This document shows positions 23,917 through 36,974 of a DNA stretch of 64,000 nucleotides, piece by piece. How positions within the stretch are numbered: position 1 is the first letter of the stretch; every line of letters begins with the position of its first letter. A model generated the notes under the pieces. The model ran no database searches. It saw nothing but the letters and a program-made list of their open reading frames with translations, and was not told where the DNA came from. Made by a program: the position numbers and the translations under genes. The DNA is taken from assembly GCF_028453695.1 (NCBI RefSeq), contig NC_135776.1, positions 8,812,663-8,876,662 on the forward strand. Reading direction: 5' to 3'. The DNA is from Augochlora pura (lineage: Eukaryota > Arthropoda > Insecta > Hymenoptera > Halictidae).

Positions 23917-24120
23917 CCCTTTGCCCTCGAAGCCCTTTTAATTGTGATTCTGAAATAAAATTTCTCGCTCGTAGTATTTGTATCCTGTGCAACAAAGTGC
24001 ACTTTTATGCATATGATATTGATTCTTGTGACTCGTACCAACAGTTTTACTATTTAATAACTTTTTGAACGTGATAGAACTATTTTAGTGACGACTCAGT
24101 CACCGTTCGAGCGCAAAGGG
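23917..24120. mobile_element. TTAA-flanked MITE, CCCTTTGCAC family, copy A (204 bp)
   Basis: Starts CCCTTTGCCCTCGAAGCCC after TTAA (23913-23916) and ends TTCGAGCGCAAAGGG, followed by a decayed TTAA (TGAA). The interior, read in reverse complement, matches copy B through GAGTCACC/GAGTCGTCAC, GTTCTATCACGTT and GTGCACTTTGTT. It therefore lies in the opposite orientation to copy B, 370 bp away. Confidence 0.7.
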
Positions 24121-24492
24121 TGAAAATAGAGCGCGTCGATATTGTTTTCGCGACAGATGCGTGATAAATAGAAAGCCTATCGATTGAATTTCGTAAGCGT
24201 CGAATTTTTCTGTTGCACTTTGCATATTATGCGCATGATCGGCAGATCTCCATGGTGATTTCATTTGGGTAAATAAGATTTCTCTTACGTAAGCGAAAAA
24301 ATGTTCTAATTATAAGAAAGAGACTCGTAGCAAATTTTTAATTATGTTATTATTGACTGAGAGGAGTTACACAATATCTAAATGTATCACAGTGGAGCTT
24401 CAGCTTCTAATGCTATAACTAATGTAGTTTATCAAATACTGAGATGTTTTGCGCTCAATTAAAAATATATTGAATAGAAAAGAAGATATTAA

Positions 24493-24739
24493 CCCTTTGC
24501 ACTCGAGTGGTGGCTGTGAGTCACCAATGAAATTGTTCTATCACGTTGCAAAATAATCTCTGTATTAACAAAATTAGCATTTTGAAAATTGTTAAGGTTA
24601 TGTTATGTTGATACGAATGACAAGAATCAATTACACGTGCAGAAAATGCACTTTGTTATATAAGATGGAAATACCATAAGCCAGAGAAATTTCTTCCCAG
24701 TTGAAATGGAACTAAAAATTGTAACTCGAGTGCAAAGGG
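24493..24739. mobile_element. TTAA-flanked MITE, CCCTTTGCAC family, copy B (247 bp, best preserved)
   Basis: Perfect terminal inverted repeats CCCTTTGCACTCGAGT / ACTCGAGTGCAAAGGG, with intact TTAA duplications at 24489-24492 and 24740-24743. These are piggyBac superfamily hallmarks. It is too short to encode a transposase and so depends on one elsewhere. Confidence 0.85.
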
Positions 24740-26289
24740 TTAAGTAGTAAGTTTTTATTACGTAATTATATGCATACAAGATATGCGGAATAATTTGCTA
24801 TTGCTGGAAGTAATATAATACAATTTTTATTTACGTTCGTCCTCTACTGCGTTTCATGAAAAATAAAAATAATACGACGTCTAAGAAAAGTACTGAATAA
24901 TACGATGAGAAAAATTGATAAATAAAATCATAAATGATATCGTACATATTCGGTCATATTTTTTTCAAAACAAATTGATATTAAATGGTGATCAAGCAAT
25001 TTTTTATTACTAGAACAATGTTGCATTGATTGTGGAAATATTACGTTAAATTGTTCATGTGTGTCGATTGTTTTATTACATTAAGTAATATCTTATGGAT
25101 TGAGTAATTCTTAAAATTATTTTATTACGATTGTTCGTAAATCTGTCAATATTAAATAAGTTGCGCGCTTCTCCAGTAGTAATTTTGAGGTAAATTAATC
25201 ATTTGTGTGAGATCGTTTTAATAATTTCGTATCTAAAAGGTAATAAACATTTATGAAATAAAAATTGTAACAGCGAAACATTAACTTTACGTTCCTAGTC
25301 TTGTATTTATAAAAACTATAAATTATTTTTAATATTCACGCTTATATTTTTGCTTCTTACTGTACATTCTGAACTAATGATTTCTCATAATAAATAACAT
25401 AATGCTTCTTTTACAGAAATTTAATAATAGTTAATACATTCTTGTAGGAAATAAGAAGTCAAATCAATTAATATCTAATAACATGATAACGTTCCACTTG
25501 ATGGAAACATTACCGGCTGTCAGATAATGTGACCTTTAAACAAACTGCATTATCACAATATTTAACTTATCGAAACAAATATTTTTGTCATTCTAAGTCT
25601 TTTTATGTCATTAAAGCTTGCAAACGACGAATATATTCACTTTTCAGTTTTTATAAGTCTGAACAAGCTTGTACCATATAAGTAATTAAAGTATCTGTCA
25701 TATTGTTAATCTTCATAAAAGTAAATAAAAATTAAATATTGAAAATGTATAAGAGAATGTATTGAAAATGTATATACACAGATTACATTTGGTTGCTTTT
25801 ATTTAGTTATATTTAGGATTGCGAATATGAAATATAACAGCAGAGGTTAAATATCTGTGAAGCATCGCAAACAAGGTTATGGAATGAAATAAAAATTATT
25901 ACAGAAATAAATGTTATTATTATTGCTGTTGTTGTTATTATTATTATACTGAGACAGTATGGCACGATTAACAGTAAACATTTTTTTACTAGACTAAATC
26001 AGAAAGCGGATACAAAGTTCGTAATTATTAAATGCAAACTCACCGTCGCGAGGTGAAAATCTGAAGAGAAAATATTTCGGTAAACTGGAATCTGTAAAAA
26101 CATTATATGAATGTAAATGGATATCGCCGGAATCGGCCGAGATAAAAGTACGTCAATGAAAAACGAAAGGAATAAATTAACATATTCAACGGAATGTCGT
26201 CTTCTCTTATGGCAACATTTAACTGTTGCTTGGGAGATCTCTGTCTACCTTTTAGCTCGACTTTCACTTGTTTTCGATTGCTGTGCATC

Positions 26290-26355
26290 TGCTAAAAGAA
26301 ATATATATATATATTAAATAATTATACATTATAATTATTAAATAATTATAAATTA

Positions 26356-26390
<35 letters not shown>
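26290..26390. repeat. AT-rich palindromic and (AT)n microsatellite tract
   Basis: ATATATATAT and AATAATTATACATTATAATTATT runs. The same tract recurs at 29815-29902 in the duplicated contig. Confidence 0.8.
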
Positions 26391-26392
<2 letters not shown>

Positions 26393-26561
26393 CATCTATT
26401 AAATAAAGCGCTGAAATGCATACCATATATTATAACGATTTTATATATAACGATGACTATTTAATATTAATNAATACGTAAAAGCATTTACCACCACATT
26501 AATCCCATTTGTTATTATTAATATGAAGTGATCGTTCTGTTGTACGTTTGGTATGTGATAA

Positions 26562-26640
26562 TTACATCGCGGATTTTATGCATTTATAGCAAAAATGAAA
26601 AGGTGAAATTAAATGCAATCTAATTTTAAAAATTTCTTCA
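26562..26640. repeat. Copy of the CGCGGATTTTATGCATTTA repeat
   Basis: ATTACATCGCGGATTTTATGCATTTATAGCAAAAATGAAAAGGTG resembles sites at 5084, 41790 and 47845 and the inverted ends of the element at 54805-55016. It is duplicated at about 30075 with the contig copy. Confidence 0.5.
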
Positions 26641-26989
26641 TCAGATGCATTAATAAATAAAAATAATAAATTATATTTACAAGTTTCTTAAACATAACTG
26701 CTAATCCACATAAAGTGATTTTGATAGACGAATACTACCCCTTTTATTTTGTTTTTGTCTACGATTGCACCGTTATGCGACGCAACCGAAGCTGAAATCA
26801 GTTCATCATTGGAATTATCTCTGTCTGGTGAAAATTCGAATTTTCTTTACTTAGAATTAAAAGGACAAGAATCAGTTATTTCTGTAATATGCAAATGATG
26901 AATTTTCGTCATTTGGCTATTTTGGTTCGCGAAATCACGAATTTTCGTAATTTGTATATCGGTGATTGTTCGCGAGATGACGAACTATT

Positions 26990-27480
26990 GTCATGCGAAT
27001 GTGTTACAGTTAAAGTTGTCTAGTGTTCGAATACTTTCGTTGGCCACTGCGTATGTCCGCCGCTGTACGTAAATAGTTAGACGTGTGTAACCTGTGGATG
27101 ATACACGGCCACAGGACACACGACGCACGACACACGACACACGCGACTCGCAACACACGGAGAGCAGAGTACAAACAGCTCGGCGCGGCTCACCCTGAAC
27201 CGTAGATCCATATCGCATCCGCTTGTCCTGTGTACGCGACCGCGATACAGCCAACAGCGCGCCGCTCTCCGAAGGTCCTTTTACTGCTGCTTTTAAACCT
27301 CCGTAACGGCGAACGGTTCTGTCCGTCACAGAGCTCTGCGGCTGCCACAACATCAAATCAGTCGTAAAAAAGGCCCCCACGTGTCGGCCTGGCTGGAACT
27401 GCAATTTTTAAACCAACACGCAGCGCGCCGTGTGCCGCGCCACGCCGGCAGCTGCAGTTCCGCGCCTTGAGCTTTGACGG
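26990..27480. promoter_or_regulatory. GC-rich island next to (CT)20, possible minus-strand promoter or 5' exon
   Basis: About 490 bases rich in CpG, with a 137-codon minus frame that has no recognisable domain. On the minus strand it is preceded by a (GA)20 tract, which in insects can bind GAGA-type factors near promoters. Read on that strand the sequence GGTTCAG|GGTGAG (near 27195) is donor-like. At 27020-27049 a Tc1-like end (TACGCAGTGGCCAACGAAAG on the minus strand) abuts the island. The copy at 30500-30995 is nearly identical. No gene product can be proposed. Confidence 0.3.
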
Positions 27481-27483
27481 TCT

Positions 27484-27488
<5 letters not shown>

Positions 27489-27528
<40 letters not shown>
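27489..27528. repeat. (CT)20 microsatellite
   Basis: Twenty uninterrupted CT units. The corresponding place in the duplicated contig (31001-31024) has twelve, a length polymorphism typical of alleles. Confidence 0.97.
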
Positions 27529-27531
<3 letters not shown>

Positions 27532-27731
27532 GGTTATTAAATCGCTGGTTTATAGCACGGCTTCCACCCTAACAAAGGGGCACAAGTGTTCCCCTGAAAC
27601 AAACGAAGACGTTTGAAAATGTAAATTTAAAAATCTCTCCTAATAGACGCGGCTTTTTTTTCACGCGGCAGAAACCGAACAGGCTCTGACCGGTTATTAT
27701 CGTACAATGGAACACGATTTTTGGAAGGAAA

Positions 27732-28665
27732 CGTGGTTATCGTTTGCTTTAATTCACTTCGTTTTGTTCGAATTTAGGTGTAATGGTCCAGTTAGTGGTA
27801 CATTAACACATTTTGTGCTGAGTCATTTTTACTCGACTCTTCAGACGGTCCATTTGATATTTTCCTGAACCGTGATATTATTATATGTAATTATTAATTA
27901 TCGTGAGCGTAATAGTTGAACAAACTTATTACGACCCATTCTTGTGGTAGGAATTAAAGCTTCTATTCCATTGCAAACTATTTTTTTTAGTGTTTGCAAG
28001 CATGTACCATTGGTGGTACACATATATTTTCAGTTGAAGGTAAAAATTCAATTTGACTTGCATTGCTGTATTATTTAGTTCTTTTGCTATGGAACTAAAT
28101 ATTTTCAGAATGTTGAAAGCTTTTTGATATGAAATTAAGGGAGGATGAAAATAATGTAGATATCTCAATTACCAATGATTCTTACCGCGTTGATCAGTCA
28201 GCACAGATCAGATCAGTCAGTGTGATTTAAATATCGATAAGTCATAACTATTACTAATTTATTTTTCACGCATTTAGTATATCTATACTCAATCGATTTT
28301 CTGACGACTACCCAGCTTATATTATACTATTAACGTATAATATTTAATAATTAATAATTACTAACGCATAATTAATTATTATATTAATGTATTGCACATA
28401 AGATATGAATACAGCAGTCACTAAACAAGAAATGTTAATGCTTATACTTTCTTTATAAAGTCCAATGATTTTTATATAATAATATAAAAACACTGTTTCT
28501 TATAATTGATGTAAACAAACTTTATTTCGCACAAAAATCCGTGATCTATTAGCACTAATACTTCTTTGAGAACATGTCTTAGAACGTACAATATATTAAG
28601 AAAGATCCTATGAGAGAAGGATCTTGACATAACCCTCAAAATCACATTTGAGAGCAATAATTATA
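27732..28665. repeat. Segment present again in inverse orientation at 39429-40348
   Basis: Reverse complement of 39429-40348, with few substitutions and small indels (for example around 28190-28220). It starts 7 bases after the end of the direct duplication and stops exactly at the gap. A TTAACACATTTTGTGCTGAG motif at 27807 resembles the left end of a TTAA-type MITE. Confidence 0.95.
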
Positions 28666-28765
28666 NNNNNNNNNNNNNNNNNNNNNNNNNNNNNNNNNNN
28701 NNNNNNNNNNNNNNNNNNNNNNNNNNNNNNNNNNNNNNNNNNNNNNNNNNNNNNNNNNNNNNNNN
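28666..28765. other. Assembly gap of 100 N
   Basis: Exactly 100 N, the conventional placeholder for a gap of unknown size. Frames that appear to cross it are meaningless. Confidence 0.99.
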
Positions 28766-29868
28766 CATTTATGAAATAAAAATTGTAACAGCGAAACATT
28801 AACTTTACGTTCTTAGTCTTGTATTTACAAAAACTATAAATTATTTTTAATATTCTCGCTCATATTTTTGCTTCTTACTGTACATTCTGAACTAATGATT
28901 TCTCATAATAAATAACATAATGCTTCTTTTACAGAAATTTAATAATAGTTAATACATTCCTGTAGGAAATAAGAAGTCAAATCAATTAATATCTAATAAC
29001 ATGATAACGTTCCACTTGATGGAAACATTACCGGCTGTCAGATAATGTGACCTTTAAACAAACTGCATTATCACAATATTTAACTTATCGAAACAAATAT
29101 TTTTGTCATTCTAAGTCTTTTTATGTCATTAAAGCTTGCAAACTACGAATATATTCACTTTTCAGTTTTTATAAGTCTGAACAAGCTTGTATAAGTAATT
29201 AAAGTATCTGTCATATTGTTAATCTTCATAAAAGTAAATAAAAATTAAATATTGAAAATGTATAAGAGAATGTATTGAAAATGTATATACACAGATTACA
29301 TTTGGTTGCTTTTATTTAGTTATATTTAGGATTGCGAATATGAAATATAACAGCAGAGGTTAAATATCTGTGAAGCATCGCAAACAAGGTTATGGAATGA
29401 AATAAAAATTATTACAGAAATAAATGTTATTATTATTGCTGTTGTTGTTATTATTATTATACTGAGACAGTATGGCACGATTAACAGTAAACATTTTTTT
29501 ACTAGACTAAATCAGAAAGCGGATACAAAGTTTGTAATTATTAAATGCAAACTCACCGTCGCGAGGTGAAAATCTGAAGAGAAAATATTTCGGTAAACTG
29601 GAATCTGTAAAAACATTATATGAATGTAAATGGATATCGCCGGAATCGGCCGAGATAAAAGTACGTCAATGAAAAACGAAAGGAATAAATTAACATATTC
29701 AACGGAATGTCGTCTTCTCTTATGGCAACATTTAACTGTTGCTTGGGAGATCTCTGTCTACCTTTTAGCTCGACTTTCACTTGTTTTCGATTGCTGTGCA
29801 TCTGCTAAAAGAAATATATATATATATTAAATAATTATACATTATAATTATTAAATAATTATAAATTA

Positions 29869-29905
<37 letters not shown>

Positions 29906-31220
29906 CATCTATTAAATAAAGCGCTGAAATGCATACCATATATTATAACGATTTTATATATAACGATGACTATTTAATATTAATTAATACGTAAAAGCAT
30001 TTACCACCACATTAATCCCATTTGTTATTATTAATATGAAGTGATCGTTCTGTTGTACGTTTGGTATGTGATAATTACATCGCGGATTTTATGCATTTAT
30101 AGCAAAAATGAAAAGGTGAAATTAAATGCAATCTAATTTTAAAAATTTCTTCATCAGATGCATTAATAAATAAAAATAATAAATTATATTTACAAGTTTC
30201 TTAAACATAACTGCTAATCCACATAAAGTGATTTTGATAGACGAATACTACCCCTTTTATTTTGTTTTTGTCTACGATTGCTCCGTTATGCGACGCAACC
30301 GAAGCTGAAATCAGTTCTTCATTGGAATTATCTCTGTCTGGTGAAAATTCGAATTTTGTTTGCTTAGAATTAAAAGGACAAGAATCAGTTATTTCTGTAA
30401 TATGCAAATGATGAATTTTCGTCATTTGGCTATTTTGGTTCGCGAAATCACGAATTTTCGTAATTTGTATATCGGTGAATGTTCGCGAGATGACGAACTA
30501 TTGTCATGCGAATGTGTACAGTTAAAGTTGTCTAGTGTTCGAATACTTTCGTTGGCCACTGCGTATGTCCGCCGCTGTACGTAAATAGTTAGACGTGTGT
30601 AACCTGTGGATGATACACGGCCACAGGACACACGACGCACGACACACGACACACGCGACTCGCAACACACGGAGAGCAGAGTACACACAGCTCGGCGCGG
30701 CTCACCCTGAACCGTAGATCCATATCGCATCCGCTTGTCCTGTGTACGCGACCGCGATACAGCCAACAGCGCGCCGCTCTCCGAAGGTCCTTTTACTGCT
30801 GCTTTTAAACCTCCGTAACGGCGAACGGTTCTGTCCGTCACAGAGCTCTGCGGCTGCCACAACATCAAATCAGTCGTAAAAAAGGCCCCCACGTGTCGGC
30901 CTGGCTGGAACTGCAATTTTTAAACCAACACGCAGCGCGCCGTGTGCCGCGCCACGCCGGCAGCTGCAGTTCCGCGCCTTGAGCTTTGACGGTCTAACTT
31001 CTCTCTCTCTCTCTCTCTCTCTCTGTGGGTTATTAAATCGCTGGTTTATAGCACGGCTTCCACCCTAACAAAGGAGCACAAGTGTTCCCCTGAAACAAAC
31101 GAAGACGTTTGAAAATGTAAATTTAAAAATCTCTCCTAATAGACGCGGCTTTTTTTTCACGCGGCAGAAACCAAACAGGCTCTGACCGGTTATTATCGTA
31201 CAATGGAACACGATTTTTGG
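28766..31220. repeat. Contig that duplicates 25248-27724 (probable second haplotype)
   Basis: The whole contig between two gaps is a direct copy of 25248-27724. It repeats the GC-rich island (30500-30995), the (AT)n tract and the (CT)n tract (twelve units at 31001-31024). It adds no new gene content. Confidence 0.95.
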
Positions 31221-31320
31221 NNNNNNNNNNNNNNNNNNNNNNNNNNNNNNNNNNNNNNNNNNNNNNNNNNNNNNNNNNNNNNNNNNNNNNNNNNNNNNNN
31301 NNNNNNNNNNNNNNNNNNNN
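31221..31320. other. Assembly gap of 100 N
   Basis: Exactly 100 N. Confidence 0.99.
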
Positions 31321-33515
31321 ACTTTCATTCAAGATTTTCGTTCCACATTGTTGAATTCATTAATTACAGTTCTCGTGAGCAATAATTCAGGTAACGAGCA
31401 GTAACATCCAGAATTATCAAGAAACTTCCTTCCTTAATTTGATCTCATAAATAATAAAAGCAATAAAAAAAACTATTTTTTAAATCTGTGAACACCACTT
31501 TGATGTCAAACTTAATAAAAAGTGTAAAAGAAATCAAACGTCATCAACTGAGAAGTCTGTCAAAGTCACTAGTAATGAAACAGTATCGTCTAACAACAAA
31601 TGTAAACTTATATATTTCTCATAAATCATGCATATTATATTAAATAACAAATTCTAATCTCAAAAATCAAATAAAGCTACGAATAATTAAGAAATTGAAG
31701 TAGCCACGTTAGGAGCAACATCCTTTGGAATAAATAATTGATATCAATTAAAAGGCAGAAAATAGTAACAAGAGCTTTTTATTTACCAAATCTCATGTTC
31801 TCCGAGGTTACATTGTTCTCCCCGGGGGTTATTTTTATTAATATATTTTATTTCTATTTAATTAGATGGCAGCAAAAAGTGACAAGTGCGTAATTAAAAA
31901 GATACAACAATTCATTTTATGTCACTGTTCAATTGACAATAATATTAACAGACTTGTATCACGTTCAACAATCCCTTCATTCTATCGCCATCACTTCAAA
32001 CTCGAAAGTTTCAGGCATTCCGATGGCGCCAACGCTAGTTATCGATGACCCCACACGGCATTTAACGTATTAAAAGGTTGAGATAAATCTAACTTTGATC
32101 TTACGGATTGATTAAACCGGCGGAATGGAAAGCACAGATGAAATTGATGTTTTTACACTCCGCGACGAAACGATAATACACCCTTAATAATCCGTCTGCC
32201 AATCCGTCTACTTATAATCAATATAAAAAAGTCCTCGTCTAACAATTATTCATTCTGATAGTTGACCGAAACGAGGTTTTTGTTGTCCATAATTGAGATT
32301 TTCATATACATGGACATAATAATCCATAATTTTGATTTTTGTTGTCCTTTATTTCGAAAGTAGCCTAAATCTATTTCCCAAGAACATCGCACTAGCTATT
32401 TTAATATTTATATTTCTACGTTATACATGGTGTCCGATTTTAATTTATAAATGAAAATAACTCGTTAATTACATATTATATACAAAATGTTTTCCATGGA
32501 AATTAAACATAATTATTGGCATTGAACATCTGTGGTTAATACTTATTATTATTTATGTTCAAAAATTAAAATCATTAAATTATGTTGCCCTTTCAATCAT
32601 TCATTTTACATTTCACGATTAATAATTTCAATTTCTATACTAAACATACTTTTACTACCGATGCATCTCAATGAAATGTAAAATTTTGTCTCTGCTGAAA
32701 GAAAAATTGCTTGTTATCAACATTCGTCACTTTTTTTTAGTAGATTTATCGGTTTCTAAATTTCAGGCATCGATGCTAACAAGCCGAATATTGATTAACC
32801 AAATCGTGAATTAAATTAAAAAAGCCATTGTGTAAGCTGTTTATGCGAATTGCTGACCCATGTGAAATGGGATATGTAATAAAATCGGAAAGTGTCGAGT
32901 TCCTAGATTTTTTCATAGCCTTCTTGAGATCAGAGGTCGTACTCGAATTTAGCATGTCTAAGATCTATGTGAGCGATCACATAGTCGCGTTTTACAGTTA
33001 ATGATTGAACTATAATCAATGTCGAAACATGAGAATTAATCAAATCTGGATGAAAAATTTCTAAAAATGAAAATTAAATGATTTAACTTTGTACTTTAGT
33101 TAAAGAATTTTTAGCATTTTTGTACGATTATGTGATTCAATGTTTTAGTTCTAAACTCTTAAAAAATAGTTTACCGTTAACGCTTTTATTTTTACATATT
33201 GTTAATGAAACTTGGAGTATCAAAAATTGATATTTGTAAGTCAAGGTTTATTTAATTTTATTTATACTAATCGTATTGAACGTTATAAATAGATTGTGGA
33301 CCATTTTGGAAAATAAAAGTTGTGTAAATTATTTCTAAGAAACATAAGTTATTTGAAACTATCTTGTTTATTCTAACAGTTGTAATAAGTTGAGAAGAAT
33401 GTAATAGTATCCTTGGATTCTTGTAATGTTGTAACACTTTTGTGTTTGACGTACTGATGGCTGTCATAAACGTGCAATATTCGCACTTCAGCTATAAGTG
33501 ACTAGTATATACATA
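31321..33515. other. AT-rich intergenic DNA, nothing recognised
   Basis: Contains the words TTTTTGTTGTCCATAATTGAG and TTTTTGTTGTCCTTTATTTCG as a loose direct repeat at about 32276 and 32336, and TATACATGGTGTCCGATTT (32423), a weak match to the CAGGGTG-family end. No exon or RNA gene seen. The contig is probably inverted relative to its neighbours. Confidence 0.5.
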
Positions 33516-33620
33516 TAGTCCTCACGCGACAAGAAGGCTCTTCTGTGTTTACATTCCCCCCTCTTATTAGCTGCCTCGCGGCCGCAGCTGTCGATCATTA
33601 TTGGCCGAAAACAGTGGTAA
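33516..33620. repeat. Dispersed repeat with CGCGACAAGAAGGC, copy 1
   Basis: TAGTCCTCACGCGACAAGAAGGC, a C-rich run and ATTATTGGCCGAAAACAGTGG match 42610-42745 in order. A shorter match (CTCGCGCGACAAAG) is at 45648. The family is unknown. Confidence 0.55.
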
Positions 33621-34239
33621 CTCGTAACTCTTATATTATATTATATGCGTTAATATACGTTTGAATAAATAAATTTACTGCAATACGAATAATTATAGAC
33701 CTAAAGTAATTTTTATACTTTTAATGATATGCAAACAAAAACTTAACGATACGTCATATTTCTATATTTCTATTTTTTATTGCTTCTAATATAAAAATTT
33801 GCAAATATAGATTTTTCTTGGTTTTCGTTTAAATGTCTGTAACAATGTCAAAGCTCCTTTTAGTTCATAATTATTCCTAGCGCTGCGGATGGTCAATAAT
33901 TTTTTGGGTTTTCGTTAAAGCCTACGTTTCTTCTCGTTATATTTATATATTTCTATATTAGAAATAAAAAATATAAATTCGCAAATGTAATATTTTGTCT
34001 TATTATCGTGTAGATATCAGTAACAATGTAATAGCTACTTTGAGTCTCCAATTATGCATATCACTGTATTTAATGATTTTAAGTGAAAGCATTGTTATAA
34101 TTTCACTAACTGTAAAATAGTAATTGTTGAAATCATAAGGTTAGTGTTAAATTATAGCTGCTACTTGTCTAAACTGCTTATAATCTAATTGTAAGTAAAA
34201 CTGCAAAAATATTACTCACAGAAGTTTTATAAACTAATT

Positions 34240-34395
34240 TCAACAATACAGAAAATAATGAACTAAATAAAAATAATTACAATACAGTAACAAACTAAGT
34301 ACAATTAATTGCAATAGAATAATACACCAATTACAATTAACTACAACTAATTACAGCTCATTGCAACTAATTGTAATAGAATAATAAACAAATTA
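34240..34395. repeat. Degenerate AATTACAATA minisatellite
   Basis: Many diverged units of about 10-20 bp of the type ACTAATTACAACTAATTGCA. Its boundaries fade into AT-rich sequence. Confidence 0.6.
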
Positions 34396-34449
34396 CAGTA
34401 CGATAATTTTTTTACCGCATCTTAAACGTTTTATATTAATATAATCCTC

Positions 34450-34750
34450 TGTAATACCTTCCTTTGTCTCCGACAAAAGACGCCATCGAAATGGCGGTCA
34501 ATCGGACCTACTGTTTGCAACTTCACGAGGTCTCACTGTGTTTTCCAAATCAGACGACGTCAACAACGGACTATTGTATTTCGCCTTTGCTTTCATTGAA
34601 CTGGCCAACCAGCTCGTAGCTGCCTTGCAACCAAAAACAAAGATAACACCGTGTGTATGCGAGTGCGGACGGTAGCCGCGAATGCTTACGTAATTAACCC
34701 CCCGGAATCCGGTTACCGTATCATTTTGACCTAGAATATTTAAATTTATG
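34450..34750. promoter_or_regulatory. GC-richer noncoding island
   Basis: About 300 bases of balanced composition ending in TTAACCCCCCGGAATCCGG. No frame above the listing size and no known motif; a regulatory role is only inferred. Confidence 0.18.
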
Positions 34751-35034
34751 ATACCTGCGCGCGTAATTACTGAATTTTTGGCAATTAACAGTACACTTAC
34801 CGAAGCAGCAGAATTAACCTCACAGAAGTGAAAATATTCAATTTAATTTCGATTTTCTACAGTTTTCAATAACTCAATTGTATAATAATTCCAACTTATA
34901 TTGTACTTCGATTACTTATATTATATTTCGATTACATAGCAATTGAACTATGTCGTAATTCGAATACACGATTCAAACATTTTAGTGAATTCAATTGTTA
35001 ATTATTTTAATCGCTAGTGTAATCGAAACGATTA

Positions 35035-35225
35035 AAAGACAATGCAATTGAAATACAATGTAGCTAGGATACAATTTAACTGCTATACAACTTAATCGAA
35101 ATGCGATTTGATTGTGATACAATTTAATTACAATATAACTTAATCAAAATACAATTTAATTGAAATACAGTTTAAACAAAATACCATTTAATTGCAATAC
35201 AATGTCATCCATATTTTACTATATA
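35035..35225. repeat. About 20-bp minisatellite (AATACAATTTAATTG type)
   Basis: Eight or more diverged units such as ATACAATTTAATTGAA and ATACAATTTAATTACAA in tandem. Related in sequence to the tract at 34240-34395. Confidence 0.7.
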
Positions 35226-35499
35226 CAATTATAATGTCATTTTACCTTCATGCTACAATAGACGTCCATAAATACTTTCTAATCAATTACACCCGCTCAT
35301 TGTAATAAAAGAAATATACATGGTTGTACGAAATAAATATCGACGACCTTGAAAACAATGATCTTGTATGGAAAAATACTTTCATCGTAAATTGATTTTT
35401 CGACAGCGTCTGTACGCGATCTAAAATAAATTGTTCTATCATTGTAATTGGAAAAGACATTTAGCTGAGACACTTTATACACTTGCACGGCATGCGAAC

Positions 35500-36189
35500 A
35501 AAATGTCTTACTGTAAAATCACCTAATTGAATACTTAGAACATTGTGTAGCAAATCATGTGTACCGCACACGCGACTATACCATCAACTCGTCGCACATT
35601 AACACATTCCGTGGCAAACCAGTTCTGTGTCATTTGTTCTCAGACCCTTGGATCATTAGTCATTACTAACCCATCCAGTATGACACGTTCGCATAATTTA
35701 TGTAATGAATTAATTGTGCTCTACGTTGATTATAAAATTACAAGAGATATTATTATAACTGTTGCTGTCATTAGCCAACGCTGCTGCGTTATGTTGTATC
35801 ATGTCGTATCACGTTGTATTGTATAATATGCTATATATATGTAATATGTTAATATTGTCATTAGTCAATGCTGTTTCTTTCTCTCTTATTCTTTTTAAAA
35901 AACGTTTTACTCTGAAATAATTTCTTGCTAAAAATAGCGCTCGCGTAATGCGATAATTTTTGTATCTATCGCCAGGTAACGAATGCGATCCCGAGGAACA
36001 TAATTCAAAATAAATAAGTATTGATACTATAGCATTAGTATATTAAATAGTGAAGTAAATGAAATAGTATCATGTTGTTTTTAGATAAAAGTTGCATTCT
36101 AGGGTATGTATAGTATAATAATTAGCTTTATGTTATTCTCTTTTTTTATCAACACATGAAAGTCGCCTGCAGTTTTGTAAATGACATAG
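35500..36189. other. Intergenic DNA with a TTAACACATTCCGTGGC motif
   Basis: TTAACACATTCCGTGGCAAACC at about 35599 resembles TTAACACATTTTGTGCTGAG at 27807 and may be the end of a TTAA-type MITE. The 89-codon plus frame that overlaps it is not recognisable as a protein. Confidence 0.4.
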
Positions 36190-36193
36190 TTAA

Positions 36194-36413
36194 TCCTTTG
36201 CACTTGAAGCCATTTTAATTTGATATCCAAAATTGTTTCTTCTGATCTATACAGTACTTCTATCTCATGTGATATATTGTCATATTCTCGTACAATAATT
36301 ACAATTTGAAGACTATTTAAATATGAACACGTTTAGTAATTTTAATATTATATTATTACAACGATATAACAATTTTTAGTGGTGCATCAGGGTCACCACT
36401 CGAGTACAAAGGA
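36194..36413. mobile_element. TTAA-flanked MITE, CCCTTTGCAC family, copy C (220 bp)
   Basis: TCCTTTGCACTTGAAG / CCACTCGAGTACAAAGGA ends with TTAA at 36190-36193 and 36414-36417. It shares the inner GGTCACCACTCGAG with copy B (in complement), so it has the same orientation as copy A. Confidence 0.8.
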
Positions 36414-36974
36414 TTAATATTTTTACTCGACATCGGATAAAGCGTTAAATTAATGAGAACGTATTACGATGAATAGGAATAAAGAATTTTCATCAATATT
36501 ACTACTATTATCTTATATCTTATAATATTCGTATATGTGTGAGAAAATATAATTGTCGCATTAAATATTTAATCTCTAAAAAATATTACCTCTAAATCGG
36601 AAATGTGTAGAAATATTTTATGTACGGAACCACGATAATCAAGTGCAAACGAAGGCATGAATCATTTTAAACAAGAACAATTTCGCTGATATACTTCCTT
36701 CACAATAGTGACAGAGATAATCTAGAACGTTCGAATTTCATTTGCACTAACTTTTGCAGTGATAGTATTATTTGGCAAGATATTTTATAATATCTTATAT
36801 TATAAATAATAATTATTTAGTACGCCTACATTTATTCTTATTGCTTGGATTTCACAATAAAAGAGATATACTGCAATTAGACTTGAAGTTATTACACTTG
36901 CAGCGTTCACAAGTACAGGTAATCTAAACTTCATTAATTTAATCCAAAGTATTTCATTGTTATCAATACATTTT

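Larger units (their letters stand above)
25248..27724. repeat. Segment present twice, direct copy at 28766-31220
   Basis: From CATTTATGAAATAAAAATTG onward this segment matches 28766-31220 almost base for base. Differences are scattered substitutions, a 5-base deletion, an N at 26472 and (CT)20 against (CT)12. The second copy is exactly one contig bounded by 100-N gaps, which points to two haplotypes rather than a true duplication. Confidence 0.95.

Noticed and set aside
29616..30916. Apparent second copies of several small genes
   Set aside because: They are the duplicated contig, not additional genes; the frames themselves have no recognisable domains.
28608..31385. Frames running through N gaps
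   Set aside because: The translations cross 100 undefined bases and have no meaning.
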